Assembly (NCBI RefSeq): GCF_001186125.1
Contig: NW_014040282.1
Span: forward strand, 31,007 to 53,122
Direction: 5' to 3'
DNA: 22,116 bases
Origin: Sphaeroforma arctica JP610
Lineage: Eukaryota > Opisthokonta > Ichthyosporea > Ichthyophonida
Below, piece after piece: positions 1 to 9,155 of this stretch. The notes beneath the pieces are model-generated. The model saw nothing but the letters and a program-made list of their open reading frames with translations, was not told the origin of the DNA and did no database searches. A program made the translations under genes and the position numbers. Numbering within the stretch: position 1 is the stretch's first letter; each line of letters starts with the position of its first letter.

Positions 1-645
1 AGGCTGCATATGCTAATGGTTTACCTTAGTTTATCTCTGGTTGAGTGCAGATGCTAATGCTGTACCTTAGTGTAACGCTGGTTAGGTGCATATGCTAATG
101 GTTTACCTTGGTTTATCTATGGTTGAGTGCATATGCTAATGCTTTACCTTAGTTTATCTCTGGTTAGGTGTATATGCTAATGCTTTACCTTAGTTTATCT
201 CTGGTTAGGTGCAAATGCTAATGCTTTACCTACGTTTATCTCTGGTTAGGTGCATATGCTAATTATTTACCTAAGTTTATCTCTGGTTAGGTGCATATGC
301 TAATGCTTTACCTTAGTTTGTCTGGGGTTGGGTGCATATGCTAATGCTTTACCTTAGTTTATCTCTGGTTGAGTGCATATGCTAATGCTGTACCTTAGTG
401 TATCTCTGGTTAAGTTCAAATGCTAATTATTTACCTAAGTTTATCTCTGGTTAGGTGCATATGCTAATGCTTTACCTTAGTTTATCTCTGGTTAGGTGCA
501 TATGCTAATGCTATACCTTAGTATATCTCTGGTTGGGTGCATATGCTAATGCTTTACTTTAGTTTATCTCTGGTTAGTTGTATATGCTAATGCTTTACCT
601 TAGTTTATCTCCGGTTGGGTGCATATGCTAATGCTTTACCTTGTA
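1..645 (+). repeat. 41-bp minisatellite, 16 copies, in talin intron
   Basis: The GCA of each unit recurs at 6, 47, 88 and so on to 621, exactly 15 steps of 41 with no slippage. Each unit carries a TGCTAAT-type branch-point match, CTTTACCTTAG, and then TATCTCTGGTTAG|GTGC. The genuine intron end (626-663) is the degenerate last unit. The array continues off the left edge. Confidence 0.93.
626..632 (+). promoter_or_regulatory. Putative branch point before talin exon a
   Basis: TGCTAAT lies about 32 nt before the acceptor AG at 662-663. That matches the spacing of the perfect TACTAAC in the last talin intron. It is the final member of the 16-unit array. Confidence 0.6.
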
Positions 646-663
646 TCTCTGTATCCCTTGTAG

Positions 664-896
664 AAGCCAAACCCAGCAGTGACTGCAAGAAAGCAGGAGC
701 CACCCCCGAGCAACTCGCTCAGAGCACCCGCGGCGTTTCCATGGCAACCGCCAACCTGGTGAATGCCGCGCACTCGGGAGATCAGAATGAGCTCATGACG
801 TCAGCCAATGCTACGCGTAAGACTGTGGTGGAGATGCTACACACTGGAAGAGGGGCTGTCGAGGCTGCGGGAGAGGCCGATGACAAGGACAAACAG
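664..896 (+). CDS. TLN: Talin exon a (R12, second half begins)
   Basis: It encodes about 78 residues including ATPEQLAQSTRGVSMATA and SANATRKTVVEML, colinear with talin R12 helices. The acceptor is best placed after TTGTAG at 658-663, behind a pyrimidine-rich stretch. A TGCTAAT branch-point match lies at 626-632. This start would give a phase-1 intron upstream; an alternative in-frame acceptor at about 689 would be phase 0. The donor is AAACAG|GTACTG at 896/897. Confidence 0.85.
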
Positions 897-985
897 GTAC
901 TGTCTCTAGATTATCAGGAAGGACGAATTCCATATATATGTGTGTGTGCGTGTGTGTGTGTATATGTATATGTATATATGTATGT

Positions 986-1020
<35 letters not shown>

Positions 1021-1068
1021 CGTATGTGTATGCGTATGTGTATCTGCAAGTACATTAGTTAGCAGATG

Positions 1069-1103
<35 letters not shown>

Positions 1104-1107
1104 CAAT

Positions 1108-1138
<31 letters not shown>

Positions 1139-1538
1139 CTCTCATACAGTATGCGCTGGAGTCCGTACAACGCGCCACCGAAGCGTCGCTAGAGCTTCTG
1201 GACTCAGTCAACGAATGTCTCAAGCACCCCACTAAGGAGAACAAAGACAGACTTCCAAAGTTATCTAGAGACGTGGCAGATGGAGTCAGTGATGTGTGTG
1301 AGGCCGCCCATGCGCTTAAGGGTGCGGAGATGGTCGACCCAGACGATCCCCATGTCATTGCTGAGCAGGAACTGTTGGTGGCTGCCGCCCAGGTATGGTT
1401 GTTGTGGGGTGTTTGATTGCTATGTGTTCTGTGTATAGAAAGACGTATATGAGCGTGTGTTTGTATATGTGTCAGGTCTGCGGATGTGCTGCTTGCATAT
1501 GCGTACATACTTTCATATATAGATACATTTACGTGCAT

Positions 1539-1570
<32 letters not shown>

Positions 1571-3704
1571 GCAAGTACGTATGTACGCGTGTCGTCGTAT
1601 GTGTGGGCGTGGGGTAGTAGAATGTAGCCCGTAGTGTATGTCGTGTATGCGGGCGTGTACACTTGTCTAAGCATGCGAAGGTGGTTGGTTCTGATGCTCC
1701 GTATGCCATTGCTGAGTATGACCTTGTGGCGGCTGCCACACAGATACGGTTGCGTCTGTGCACACTACGTTCTTTTATAACTGTTAGAAACTTCAATACT
1801 ATACCGAACTTTGATAGTCAATGTGGCTTGAGTGTCTTTGGAAGGGAAATGCGTAGGGGTTTGATACGGTGTTTGTATTCAGAGCCCCAAGGTGCGAGGG
1901 ACTTCTCAATGTATGTGCACCCGTTTATGTTGTATTTAGGACAGCGCGTGCCTGTACATATCACTGGCATATGTACACACCGAGACAACTACCAAATAAC
2001 AAACAGTTCGGAACTTTCACTGCTCAACCTCCAAACCCTAGACCCTAAACCCAGACCCCTCTAACTCGACCACAGATCGAAGCCGCTGCCAAGAAGTTAG
2101 CAGAACTGCGACCCAGGCGAAAGGATTACGAAATCAACGCCAACATTTCGTTTGAGGAGATGATCGTCTCTGCCGCACAGGGCATTGCGAGTGCCACGAG
2201 TGCGCTGATGGTGGCTGCTCAAGGGGCCCAGAGAGAGCTGTACGATCAAGGCCGTGTAAGCAAGGTGAGTAGGGACACGCGGGGATGTATACAGACATGA
2301 ACGTAGACAGGATGTGTAACTGTTCATAACGTCTACAGAAGATGTATTACTGTTCATAACGTAGACAGGGAATGTATAGCTGTTCATAACGTTTACATAC
2401 GGGGACATGCAGAAGATCAGAGAGCAAGTATCAGTAGTTTTAGAAAGTCTTCTTTTTTTTTTTTAAATGATAGTCACGCTTGCGGGCATAGTAGTGAGGC
2501 TAGATGTGCGTGTGTGTGTGTGTGTATGTACGACGAACTCTAATGAAAGTGCACCCGAATGAGCTTTATGACAGTGTAACAGTCCTGCTGCCGACTCAGA
2601 AATAGAAACAGGAAGCTGTACCGCCACAGTATTGCATAGTCCGACAGACTGATACAATTATCTAACTCTCTATGTCACACACCAGCAGTGTATGTCACAC
2701 ATCGCAGATATATAAGTACGACTACCTACACACTCTACACAGTTCCACCTGCCATACGCCAATAAGAGTGTTACTCATCAATTCCATCCATGCCCCTCTC
2801 TCTCTACCTACCCAGAACAAAAACACAGAGAAGTACCACGACGACATCACATGGTCTGAGGGGCTGGTTAGTGCGGCCAAGAACGTCGCAGGAGCCACCG
2901 AACTCTTGTGCGAAAGCGCAAACTCGGTAGTGACGGGCCAAGCCTCGGAGGAACGTCTCATATCATCGTCAATGGCTGTCAGTAGGTCCACACAGCAGCT
3001 GCTCATTGCGTGCCGAGTCAAAGCAGACAAACACAGTAAGGCTATGGACCGGCTGGACACCGCCGGAACGGCCGTGCGCAAGGCTACCAATGCTCTGGTG
3101 GCTAGTGCTAAGGATGCTGCTGTCTTCCAGGTGTGTTTTATATATATACATAGTATATATATATGTGTGTGTGTGGGTGGGTGTGTGGTTAGGAGGTGCT
3201 CTTGGACTGGGGGAAAGGTATCTGCAGGCCAAGTATATGGAGTTCGCGATCTATCTGTGTTGTGGTCAATTGATGTGTGGTTTTTGACCCGGTTGTTTCC
3301 GTTTTTGCAACGGAATGGCATTACAACAAAAAAATACCGTACGAATTAGCGAAATTTTACATCACGTATTACAATGATGATGTGGGCAATAATACGATAC
3401 TGATAATGTACTGGGTCTACCAGAACGAGCGAACACAAACGCAAGGACAGTCTACTGACAATATGATACAGCTCACAGCTCGACACACGTGTGCCCAATG
3501 ATGATATACTAACATTACAATACAACGCGCGGTACGATACGATAACAGGAGGAGAAGAATGAAGTGGAGGTGAACAGGTTCAAGGTGGGATCCATTGCTC
3601 AAGAGATCGCGATGCAAGAGGCCGTGCTGAAGAAGGAGAAAGAGTTGGAGAACGCACGTAAGCAACTCACAACCCTGCGCAAGCAGAAATACGATAAGAA
3701 ATAG
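664..3704 (+). CDS. TLN: Talin, C-terminal part (five last exons)
   Basis: Talin is the cytoskeletal adaptor that links integrin tails to F-actin. The visible exons are 664-896, 1150-1392, 2076-2264, 2816-3130 and 3549-3704. Joined, they read colinearly with the end of animal talins: the second half of rod bundle R12, then R13, the I/LWEQ (THATCH) actin-binding module, then the dimerisation helix. Diagnostic stretches are STRGVSMATA, VDPDDPHVIAE, IEAAAKKLAELRP, AAQRELYDQGRV, CESANSVVTGQASEE, LLIACRVKAD and the charged C-terminal helix. The four internal junctions are all phase 0 and all GT-AG. The protein stops soon after the helix and lacks most of the short tail seen in vertebrate talin. 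The 5' part lies outside the window. Identification is firm; exact borders come from splice consensus and reading frame only. Confidence 0.93.
935..1139 (+). repeat. TG/TA microsatellite filling talin intron
   Basis: Blocks of (TG)n, (TATG)n and (TA)n occupy most of the 253-nt intron 897-1149 and run to within about 10 nt of the acceptor. The acceptor's upstream tract is therefore largely TA repeat. Confidence 0.9.
1150..1392 (+). CDS. TLN: Talin exon b (end of R12)
   Basis: It has 81 codons, phase 0 at both ends. It contains LELLDSVNECLKHPTKENKD and GAEMVDPDDPHVIAEQELL, which match the talin motif ahead of the R12-R13 linker. The acceptor is CATACAG|TATGCG, directly behind a TA microsatellite; the donor is GCCCAG|GTATGG. 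The last 21 codons have a ghost copy in the next intron at 1681-1743. Confidence 0.9.
1542..1572 (+). repeat. TA microsatellite in talin intron
   Basis: A short CA run followed by (TA)n in the intron between exons b and c. Confidence 0.8.
1681..1743 (+). pseudogene. Ghost copy of the end of talin exon b
   Basis: These 63 nt align without gaps to 1330-1392, the last 21 codons of exon b, with about 44 identical bases. The reading VVGSDAPYAIAEYDLVAAATQ-like (10 of 21 residues identical) keeps the frame. Homology continues into the intron side: exon b has CAG|GTATGGTTG, the ghost has CAGATACGGTTG, so the GT donor has become AT. I read it as a tandemly duplicated exon end plus donor that has decayed. 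It could still be a cryptic exon if another donor is used, but I see none nearby. Confidence 0.75.
2076..2264 (+). CDS. TLN: Talin exon c (R12-R13 linker, first THATCH helix)
   Basis: It has 63 codons, phase 0 at both ends. It opens with IEAAAKKLAELRPRRK, the talin linker, then ISFEEMIVSAAQGIASATSA and the conserved AAQRELYDQGRV. The acceptor is CCACAG|ATCGAA and the donor is AGCAAG|GTGAGT, a strong consensus. Confidence 0.93.
2297..2400 (+). repeat. 30-bp tandem repeat in talin intron
   Basis: TGTTCATAAC recurs at 2321, 2351 and 2381, a 30-bp period, each followed by GT.TACA or GTAGACAG. A partial leading unit starts near 2297. It lies just after the exon c donor. Confidence 0.85.
2816..3130 (+). 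CDS. TLN: Talin exon d (THATCH core, actin binding)
   Basis: It has 105 codons, phase 0 at both ends. It covers the body of the I/LWEQ module: ITWSEGLVSAAKNVAGATE, CESANSVVTGQASEERLISS, STQQLLIACRVKADKHSKAM and ATNALVASAKDAAVFQ. This is the surface that binds F-actin in talin and Hip1R relatives. The neighbouring exons match talin rather than Hip1R. The acceptor is CTACCCAG|AACAAA and the donor is TTCCAG|GTGTGT. Confidence 0.94.
3507..3513 (+). promoter_or_regulatory. Branch point TACTAAC in last talin intron
   Basis: A perfect TACTAAC, 35 nt ahead of the acceptor at 3548. It calibrates the branch-to-acceptor distance used elsewhere in this window. Confidence 0.7.
3549..3704 (+). CDS. TLN: Talin exon e (dimerisation helix and stop)
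   Basis: It has 51 codons plus TAG at 3702-3704. The reading EEKNEVEVNRFKVGSIAQEI, then a run of K/E-rich heptads ending KQKYDKK, matches the antiparallel C-terminal helix through which talin dimerises. The acceptor is GATAACAG|GAGGAG, with a perfect TACTAAC branch point 35 nt upstream. Vertebrate talin carries about nine further residues that are absent here. Confidence 0.9.
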   Translation, partial: EEKNEVEVNRFKVGSIAQEIAMQEAVLKKEKELENARKQLTTLRKQKYDKK

Positions 3705-4368
3705 GTGTATAGTCACACTCACACATACACAAACGTTTGTATATAAGCACCCACTCGCTGCACCCAATAGTAGTTACTCAAGGTGCGCACGCGAGAGCGG
3801 GTAGAATGATTCATAGATGTCAACATGGATGAGCAAAGAGAGGGACTCGATTCCGTGTTTTTATACCCTTGTTTGGTTGTACGCGTGTGTCGAGGTTATC
3901 AGTTCACAGTTTTTGTCGTATGGGGATGCGATAGGCTCAGTGGAAGGACCGGCTAGGCCTGCGTAAGCAGCAACGTACGACAGCTTAGAACAGTTGCAGG
4001 GCCATTTCATGAGTGCAGGGGTGTGCATGTACACGCATATCCGTCAGGAATGAGTGCACGCACGGTTTATTACCAACCTATTCTTTCAACCATCAGAGAA
4101 GCCGCCATTTGAACGGAGAAGTGTTGTACGCCTGTCTGATAGATACTAAACGGGACACCAGACTGACAATATATGAGCTGTATGGGGATGCGGCGATTAT
4201 GAATAGTTTGAGTAGTCTAACTTAAAGAAATAAATCTGAGGTACAATCATTGGTATCAGAGTGTAAGTGCCTGAACCTCTGTATTTTGAATGTTCTGTTC
4301 GGATTCAAGATGAGTAATCGGTAATTAATGACATACAATGTTAACGATAGTTCCAATTTTTCCGTTGT
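3705..4368 (+). other. Probable talin 3' UTR and downstream DNA
   Basis: There is no further exon match after the stop. An open stretch at 4013-4225 of about 70 codons has no recognisable motif and probably is not coding. AATAAA at 4229-4234 is the first polyadenylation signal I see in this interval, about 525 nt after the stop. Confidence 0.5.
4229..4234 (+). terminator. Candidate talin polyadenylation signal
   Basis: AATAAA downstream of the talin stop. Further AATAAA hexamers at 4470 and 4661 sit inside the two copies of the 191-bp duplication and could serve as alternatives. Confidence 0.45.
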
Positions 4369-4750
4369 GCTGTAGTACAAGATGTGGTATGTACGGCACT
4401 ACAGTTGTGTTGCCAATTTCAGTGTTGATTTTTGATATCTTAATGCGAATGTACCGTTAGCCAGTCCTGAATAAATAGTCTATGGTTGCTTCACTCAATC
4501 ATTCGTATCAAACCATTTCGGTACATGAGCCTCTGTAATTTGAATATTCGGTACGGTATGCTGTAGTACAGGATGTGGTATGTACGGCACTACAGTTGTG
4601 TTGCCAATTTCAGCGTCGATTTTTGATATCTTGATGCGAATGCACTGTTAGCCAGTCCTGAATAAATAGTCTAAGGTTTCTTCACTCAATCATTCGTATC
4701 AAACCATTTCGGTACATGAGCCTCTGCAGATTGAATATTCGATTCGGATT
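4369..4750 (+). repeat. 191-bp tandem duplication, two copies
   Basis: Copy 1 is 4369-4559 and copy 2 is 4560-4750. They share long identical runs, such as GATGTGGTATGTACGGCACT and ATCATTCGTATCAAACCATT, and differ at few sites. Each carries CCTGAATAAATAGTCTA. The tail of the unit also resembles 4241-4315, so a third, older partial copy may precede them. Confidence 0.93.
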
Positions 4751-4844
4751 CAAGACGAAAAACTAAAACATTCAATGTGTTTTAGACATCCTATATTGAA
4801 GGATGTGTTTTCAAGATCAATGTTGTTTTCTTGTTAACATATAA

Positions 4845-5069
4845 ATGTGCCGGAATTTAACTTTAAGTTCGTTTTTCTCGAGGTGTGCAACTGTTCCAAA
4901 CAGAGATGGAAGCTTGAATATCCTGTACGAACCCTTTGACAAAGTCACTGCAGTACAAACGGCTATGGAAAACAGGTTTTCCTTCAATTCTGAGACTATC
5001 AAACAAATCGTCGGCATTACTGTAAGAAACGGGATTAAGAAACCCCATCCGACATCGTGTATCATTTGA
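4845..5069 (+). CDS. Hypothetical short open frame
   Basis: 74 codons open with ATG, with a mixed, protein-like composition including LNILYEPFDKVTAVQTAMEN and IKQIVGITVRNGIKKPHP. I do not recognise it, see no splice sites that would extend it convincingly, and it lies in a gene-poor AT-rich stretch. It could be chance or the remnant of a mobile element. Confidence 0.15.
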   Translation: MCRNLTLSSFFSRCATVPNRDGSLNILYEPFDKVTAVQTAMENRFSFNSETIKQIVGITVRNGIKKPHPTSCII

Positions 5070-6134
5070 CTTGGAGCAGTTATAGTTTTAGACACCCCTA
5101 AGTCGAAACGGAGAACAGACACAGTAGCTTACAGGCCTGGGAGATTTCCCTGTGTGAACTTTATTTTTTAATCGGTCTTTAATCGTTCATAGCTTTATTT
5201 CCGTAATGTTTGGTGGTCGTTATGTTGTCAATGTTTTGTTCCCCTGCAGGGTGCATACGAGTTACTGGATTGCGTATAATTTGTATACCGGGGGGTGAAA
5301 TATGATATCCAGGTCTGATGATATACACCAATGAAAAATAAGCTAGGTCGGAACCAATGAACTGTAAGCTTGAGAGGCTTTAATTCTCGGTACACCGTTC
5401 TGGCGACAGATACACTATCAAAAGCTTGTAAAGGACTTGTACGATCCATGTATGTTTGTGTTTTTGTTTAGGTTATTGCTGTAGGCAGTTGAAATACACG
5501 TACGATCCTCATATAAAATGTCGCCCACCTTTTCAACAACTGAATCGATCTAGCCACTATCATCATCAGCCATACGCACTTTCTTATTGGGATACGCGTT
5601 GACTGTTTCAGTGGCTTGATGCCGCCGGTTTCACTCATCTTCTGAGTGTAGTGTGTTCGCTTGTGCAAGTGTGATGTAAGTTTTGTGGTTGTTCTGTATT
5701 TATACATATATTTATATGTATATATACAATTTGTATACCAGTTTATAGGAAACTGATGCTTTATTGTGTATTTAGTAAAGTGATCACATATTTTATATGT
5801 CAGTGGATAGATGAAAGTTTACATGTTCGGTACAAATCACAAAATATATTGAGTAGTCTGTACCAGGTTATTGATTAAGTCTTGCTAAATACCAGAGACT
5901 ATTTTTGGCTTGGCTGTTTAGCATATAAATTGTACCTACCTAGGTCTCTAGATGAGGTTAGTGAAATCATTGCGACGCAATTGAACTCCGCACTCGGTCG
6001 TTGAGATATAGCATATATATAGTTACGTGCGAAAGCAAGAAAATGATTGAAATGAATCTACCTCATGTTGAAAAGGAATATATTGACCTGCGTTGCGACA
6101 TACATGAGATGGACTGAGCAAACCAATAGGTAGG

Positions 6135-6272
6135 ATGGTTGGGAAGTTTAAGGTGAACAGAATACTGGGCAAGAAAGCGGTTCTCCTCTTCACCCGAGAG
6201 GCCGCTGAGGGAAAATTAGAAGGCAAATCTCGTGGATCACGAAATGAACAAAGGCTTTTCCCTTTTATCTAG
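6135..6272 (+). CDS. Hypothetical short basic open frame
   Basis: 45 codons from ATG to TAG. It is lysine/arginine-rich with a helix-like segment around LFTREAAEGKLEGKSRG. Unrecognised; it could be an exon fragment or chance. Confidence 0.12.
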   Translation: MVGKFKVNRILGKKAVLLFTREAAEGKLEGKSRGSRNEQRLFPFI

Positions 6273-7689
6273 ACTATCAAAAAATCAAAAACAAACAGAT
6301 ATTTCCCGGTGAATTTGTTCTGAAGAAACTGGAATCATAAAAATCGAACCAGGTGTCCAGATCTAGGAAGATATTCTCCTTTAATGCAGGGGTTTTTTAG
6401 TTATCGAAAGTATTTAATACAAGTATAACGAAATAAGAATAGATAGTTGATGATCTATGTGCTATTGTAGTTGGCTTTGATCCTTATTGAAGAATTGGCA
6501 AATGGCAACTGCAATACGAAAAACAATTATTAGTTCGCATATTCGGAGTTCTCAAAAAAATGAACTATGGAGCGCGGACCTTTCAAGCTGTTATAATTAA
6601 AACTTTAAACACTACGATCTTTAGATTTGAGCAACCTCCGTTTTCACAAGACATGATTTGAATCGATTCGACAACGGAAACGCATATACCACATTGATTA
6701 TTGTACATACAGTATTAAACATTGTTGTATGCAGTCAGCAACCTTGAAAAGTATTTAAAGACAGTTAATGATTGCGATTAAATATAATGTGAGTATAGGT
6801 ATCATCTATGTGTAAATAAAGAAAGAACTTCTCTAATCTCCGTTTCATTCATGTTTTCCTATATGTACACTGTCCAACTCGATCCCTTGACACAATTATA
6901 AAAGTTTGCCATGAGTTGACTCAAACATTTAAAAAAGTATACAGTCGAATCCTACCCATCCTATATTTTTGAGATTTGCCTCATTTCTCTCCAATTTTTT
7001 GTATAATCCGATATAATAGATGCACATATGTGAAACAGTATAAATCTGCTGTAAATGTACGAGAGATCCTATGTATACAAAGCGGCATGAATAATCCTCT
7101 TACAGCACCCAAGCATCCAAAAGAATAAAACATAGCAAAGTTCTATATCATCACCTAAGCTGCTACAGGCCGGTATTGAACAGGAAAGCAGCTAACAACG
7201 CCCGCCAGCGTCAGTTCTGAGCAATTCTCCATTGCACCGAGTTGGGGGAACGTCAACCAACATAGGTCAGCAACAAAACAACATTCCTGTGACTTCTCAA
7301 AAATATCTTCGAGGCCCACCTCATAATTGGGGCTCATCCAACATATGCACCAGCTTTATCACCGGCCCGTACATCAAAATTTGTAGCACAATACGGGTAA
7401 AACTTTTTTGCAACAAACGAAACGTCACTCGACCCTCAAAATGGAGATTTCAAAAAAAAAATTGCCGGCTCGCATAACTTATAATATTTTCAGTACTTGA
7501 CTACAAACCCGGTGAGGTCGTGAGTGCGAATCTTTTTGTGATAGAGCCAGTCAGCTGGACACTAGACTAGCTCGATTGCCGAGCGCGGAAGGTTCAGAGA
7601 AATCCGCCCACAAGTGGATCGGGCGGACTGAGATAAAGGTACACACGACACTTTCCAGTTTGTAATAAATTAGGTGAATGACTGTATCA

Positions 7690-7711
7690 ACCAACCTAGT
7701 ACTAGGTTGGT
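7690..7711. repeat. 22-bp perfect palindrome
   Basis: ACCAACCTAG is followed at once by TA and then CTAGGTTGGT, so the whole 22 bp equals its own reverse complement with no spacer. It lies at the edge of the retroelement nest. Confidence 0.95.
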
Positions 7712-7969
7712 GTTCAGTCCTTAATTGCTACATTGCTTGTTTCCCTGTTGGAAGACTCACGATATGATACTACGTGGTGGCGGCTCCACTACGCACAGAC
7801 AAATTCAGAACCTGTCGCACCTCTGAAATACGAGTATTAACGACAAAATCGCAGACCGCACGCTTTAGTATACAAAACCCCGAATTGTACTCGATGCACC
7901 GCTAGTCTTTTCGGCTCCACGCTGTCCGTCATCAATATTTGGGCAGCATTTAAACCAATTAGATTCCAT

Positions 7970-8660
7970 GCAGCCGATATCCACTCTTGGGATTTCAGTT
8001 TGAGGGAAAAATTTACTTTGAGCGCTCCCTCCCGTTTGGAATGAAAAGCAGCTCACATATCTTCAAATGACTGAACGTGGCCGTCGACTGTATCCTCTCC
8101 AAAGTCGAGCTCTGACTCTGGCGATATGTAGATGATTTGCTCGCATTACATTTTCCTGGTCAGTTTGGGGGAGTCGAAGTTGCCCGTATTATTTCTTTAT
8201 TTTCAACAATGGGGTTTCCTGTCTTTTTGCAAAAGCTTTTGGCACTGTTGTTGGAACCGAATATTTAAATGCGATTATTAGTGTTCAATAAGTTATAGTG
8301 AGACGGAAATTTTTGGAACGCCTTGCGCTGTGGTCAATACAAAAGACTGCAACCGCCCACGATGTTACATCCCTTTGGGGCTGACTTATGTGGCTATGTA
8401 GCATTTTTACTCCAGGCACGCCAAAATACCACTCGTATATTTTGGTTACGGTGCAAAGACTCCGCCCTACAAAGGCACCTCCGCATTACCCCTGAGGCTC
8501 GGAAACATCTGCAATTATCCTGAGGTTCGAAAACATCTGCAATTGTGGTGCGCAAATATCCAGAATTAAACAGGCATGCACTACTCGCACGCCCTCGCAT
8601 GTTATATATTACCGTAGCCGCAGATGCATGGACCAATAGTTCTTTCTCGCCTAAAAATAT
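7970..8660 (+). mobile_element. DIRS/Ngaro-like reverse transcriptase remnant
   Basis: Fossil. Separate recognisable pieces occur in the order expected of a tyrosine-recombinase retrotransposon reverse transcriptase. They are an LPFGMKSS motif near 8027, the YVDDLL catalytic motif near 8125, a thumb-like ITPEARKHLQL near 8488, and a start of an RNase H-like region ending near 8640. It is broken, with at least three breaks. DIRS/Ngaro is favoured by the PFG.xSS and ITPEAR-type wording; another family of the same branch is possible. Confidence 0.6.
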
Positions 8661-8776
8661 CATCATAAATATCACAAATCTAAGCAACTTGCGCAACTCT
8701 TTCGATTTCTGCTTTAAGACTGCTCACCGTGGTATATCCTGCCGCCAGGTGTGGCCATCAATGGCGAGGTCACACT

Positions 8777-9155
8777 TGAGAGACTACAGGAGTAGACGTG
8801 TTTCCATATACGTTAATAACGTTTTACGCCGTCAGCCCCAGAATAATTTGGGACTTGTTCTTTAAAAATTGATATATGTATTGGTAGGTCAGCCCGAAAG
8901 CACGTGTAGAGTAATTTGAGACTTCTCACATTATTCTACTTATAGGCGGGTCACCGGCTAGTCGAGAGCCGAAGCCCGAGACTGAGAGTACGTAACAGAG
9001 AGAGAGAGTGATATATTTATTTCTAGAATTATATCAGAGTACTAAAGTGTTCTGCATAAGGTTTCTCAAACTGATCAAATGAGGTTTTATTCTGGCCAAA
9101 GTGAGGTCATAAATAAATACATTTTCGAACCCATCATTATTTAGGCACATGCCAC
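8777..9155 (+). repeat. LTR-like block A (forward)
   Basis: Starts TGAGAGACTACAGG and contains a core, 8885-9028, almost identical to an inverted partner at 13783-13918, then a more diverged 3' part (AAGTGTTCTGCATAAGG). The same TGAGAGACTACAG start recurs at 10078 and 10477. TG at the 5' end fits an LTR; the 3' end is not clear. Confidence 0.75.

Larger units (their letters stand above)
4751..7500. other. AT-rich intergenic DNA without a supported gene
   Basis: Two short open stretches on + are the only hints of coding: 4845-5069 (74 codons) and 6135-6272 (45 codons, basic). Neither matches a family I know. No RNA gene, LTR or clear repeat was found. Confidence 0.5.

Noticed and set aside
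938-1192. Open frames through the TG/TA microsatellites, and similar ones at 18547-19044 and 20663-21015.
   Set aside because: They read as CVCVCV or YIYIYI and exist only because dinucleotide repeats lack stops.
2034-2068. Telomere-like CCCTAAACCC words, also near 21102.
   Set aside because: Only one or two imperfect units inside introns; no array.
2722-3321. Long open frame on the - strand opposite the talin THATCH exon.
   Set aside because: It is a shadow of the real exon, which matches talin residue by residue on +.
4250-4262. TTGGTATCAGAGT resembles the initiator-tRNA primer binding site of Copia/Ty3 elements.
   Set aside because: No LTR end in front or gag-pol behind; the neighbouring duplicated units contain a related word (TTCGTATCAAAC), so it belongs to the local repeat.
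7484-7560. Possible tRNA-like fold around GGTGAGGTCGTGAGTGCGAATC.
   Set aside because: No acceptor stem or full cloverleaf can be drawn.
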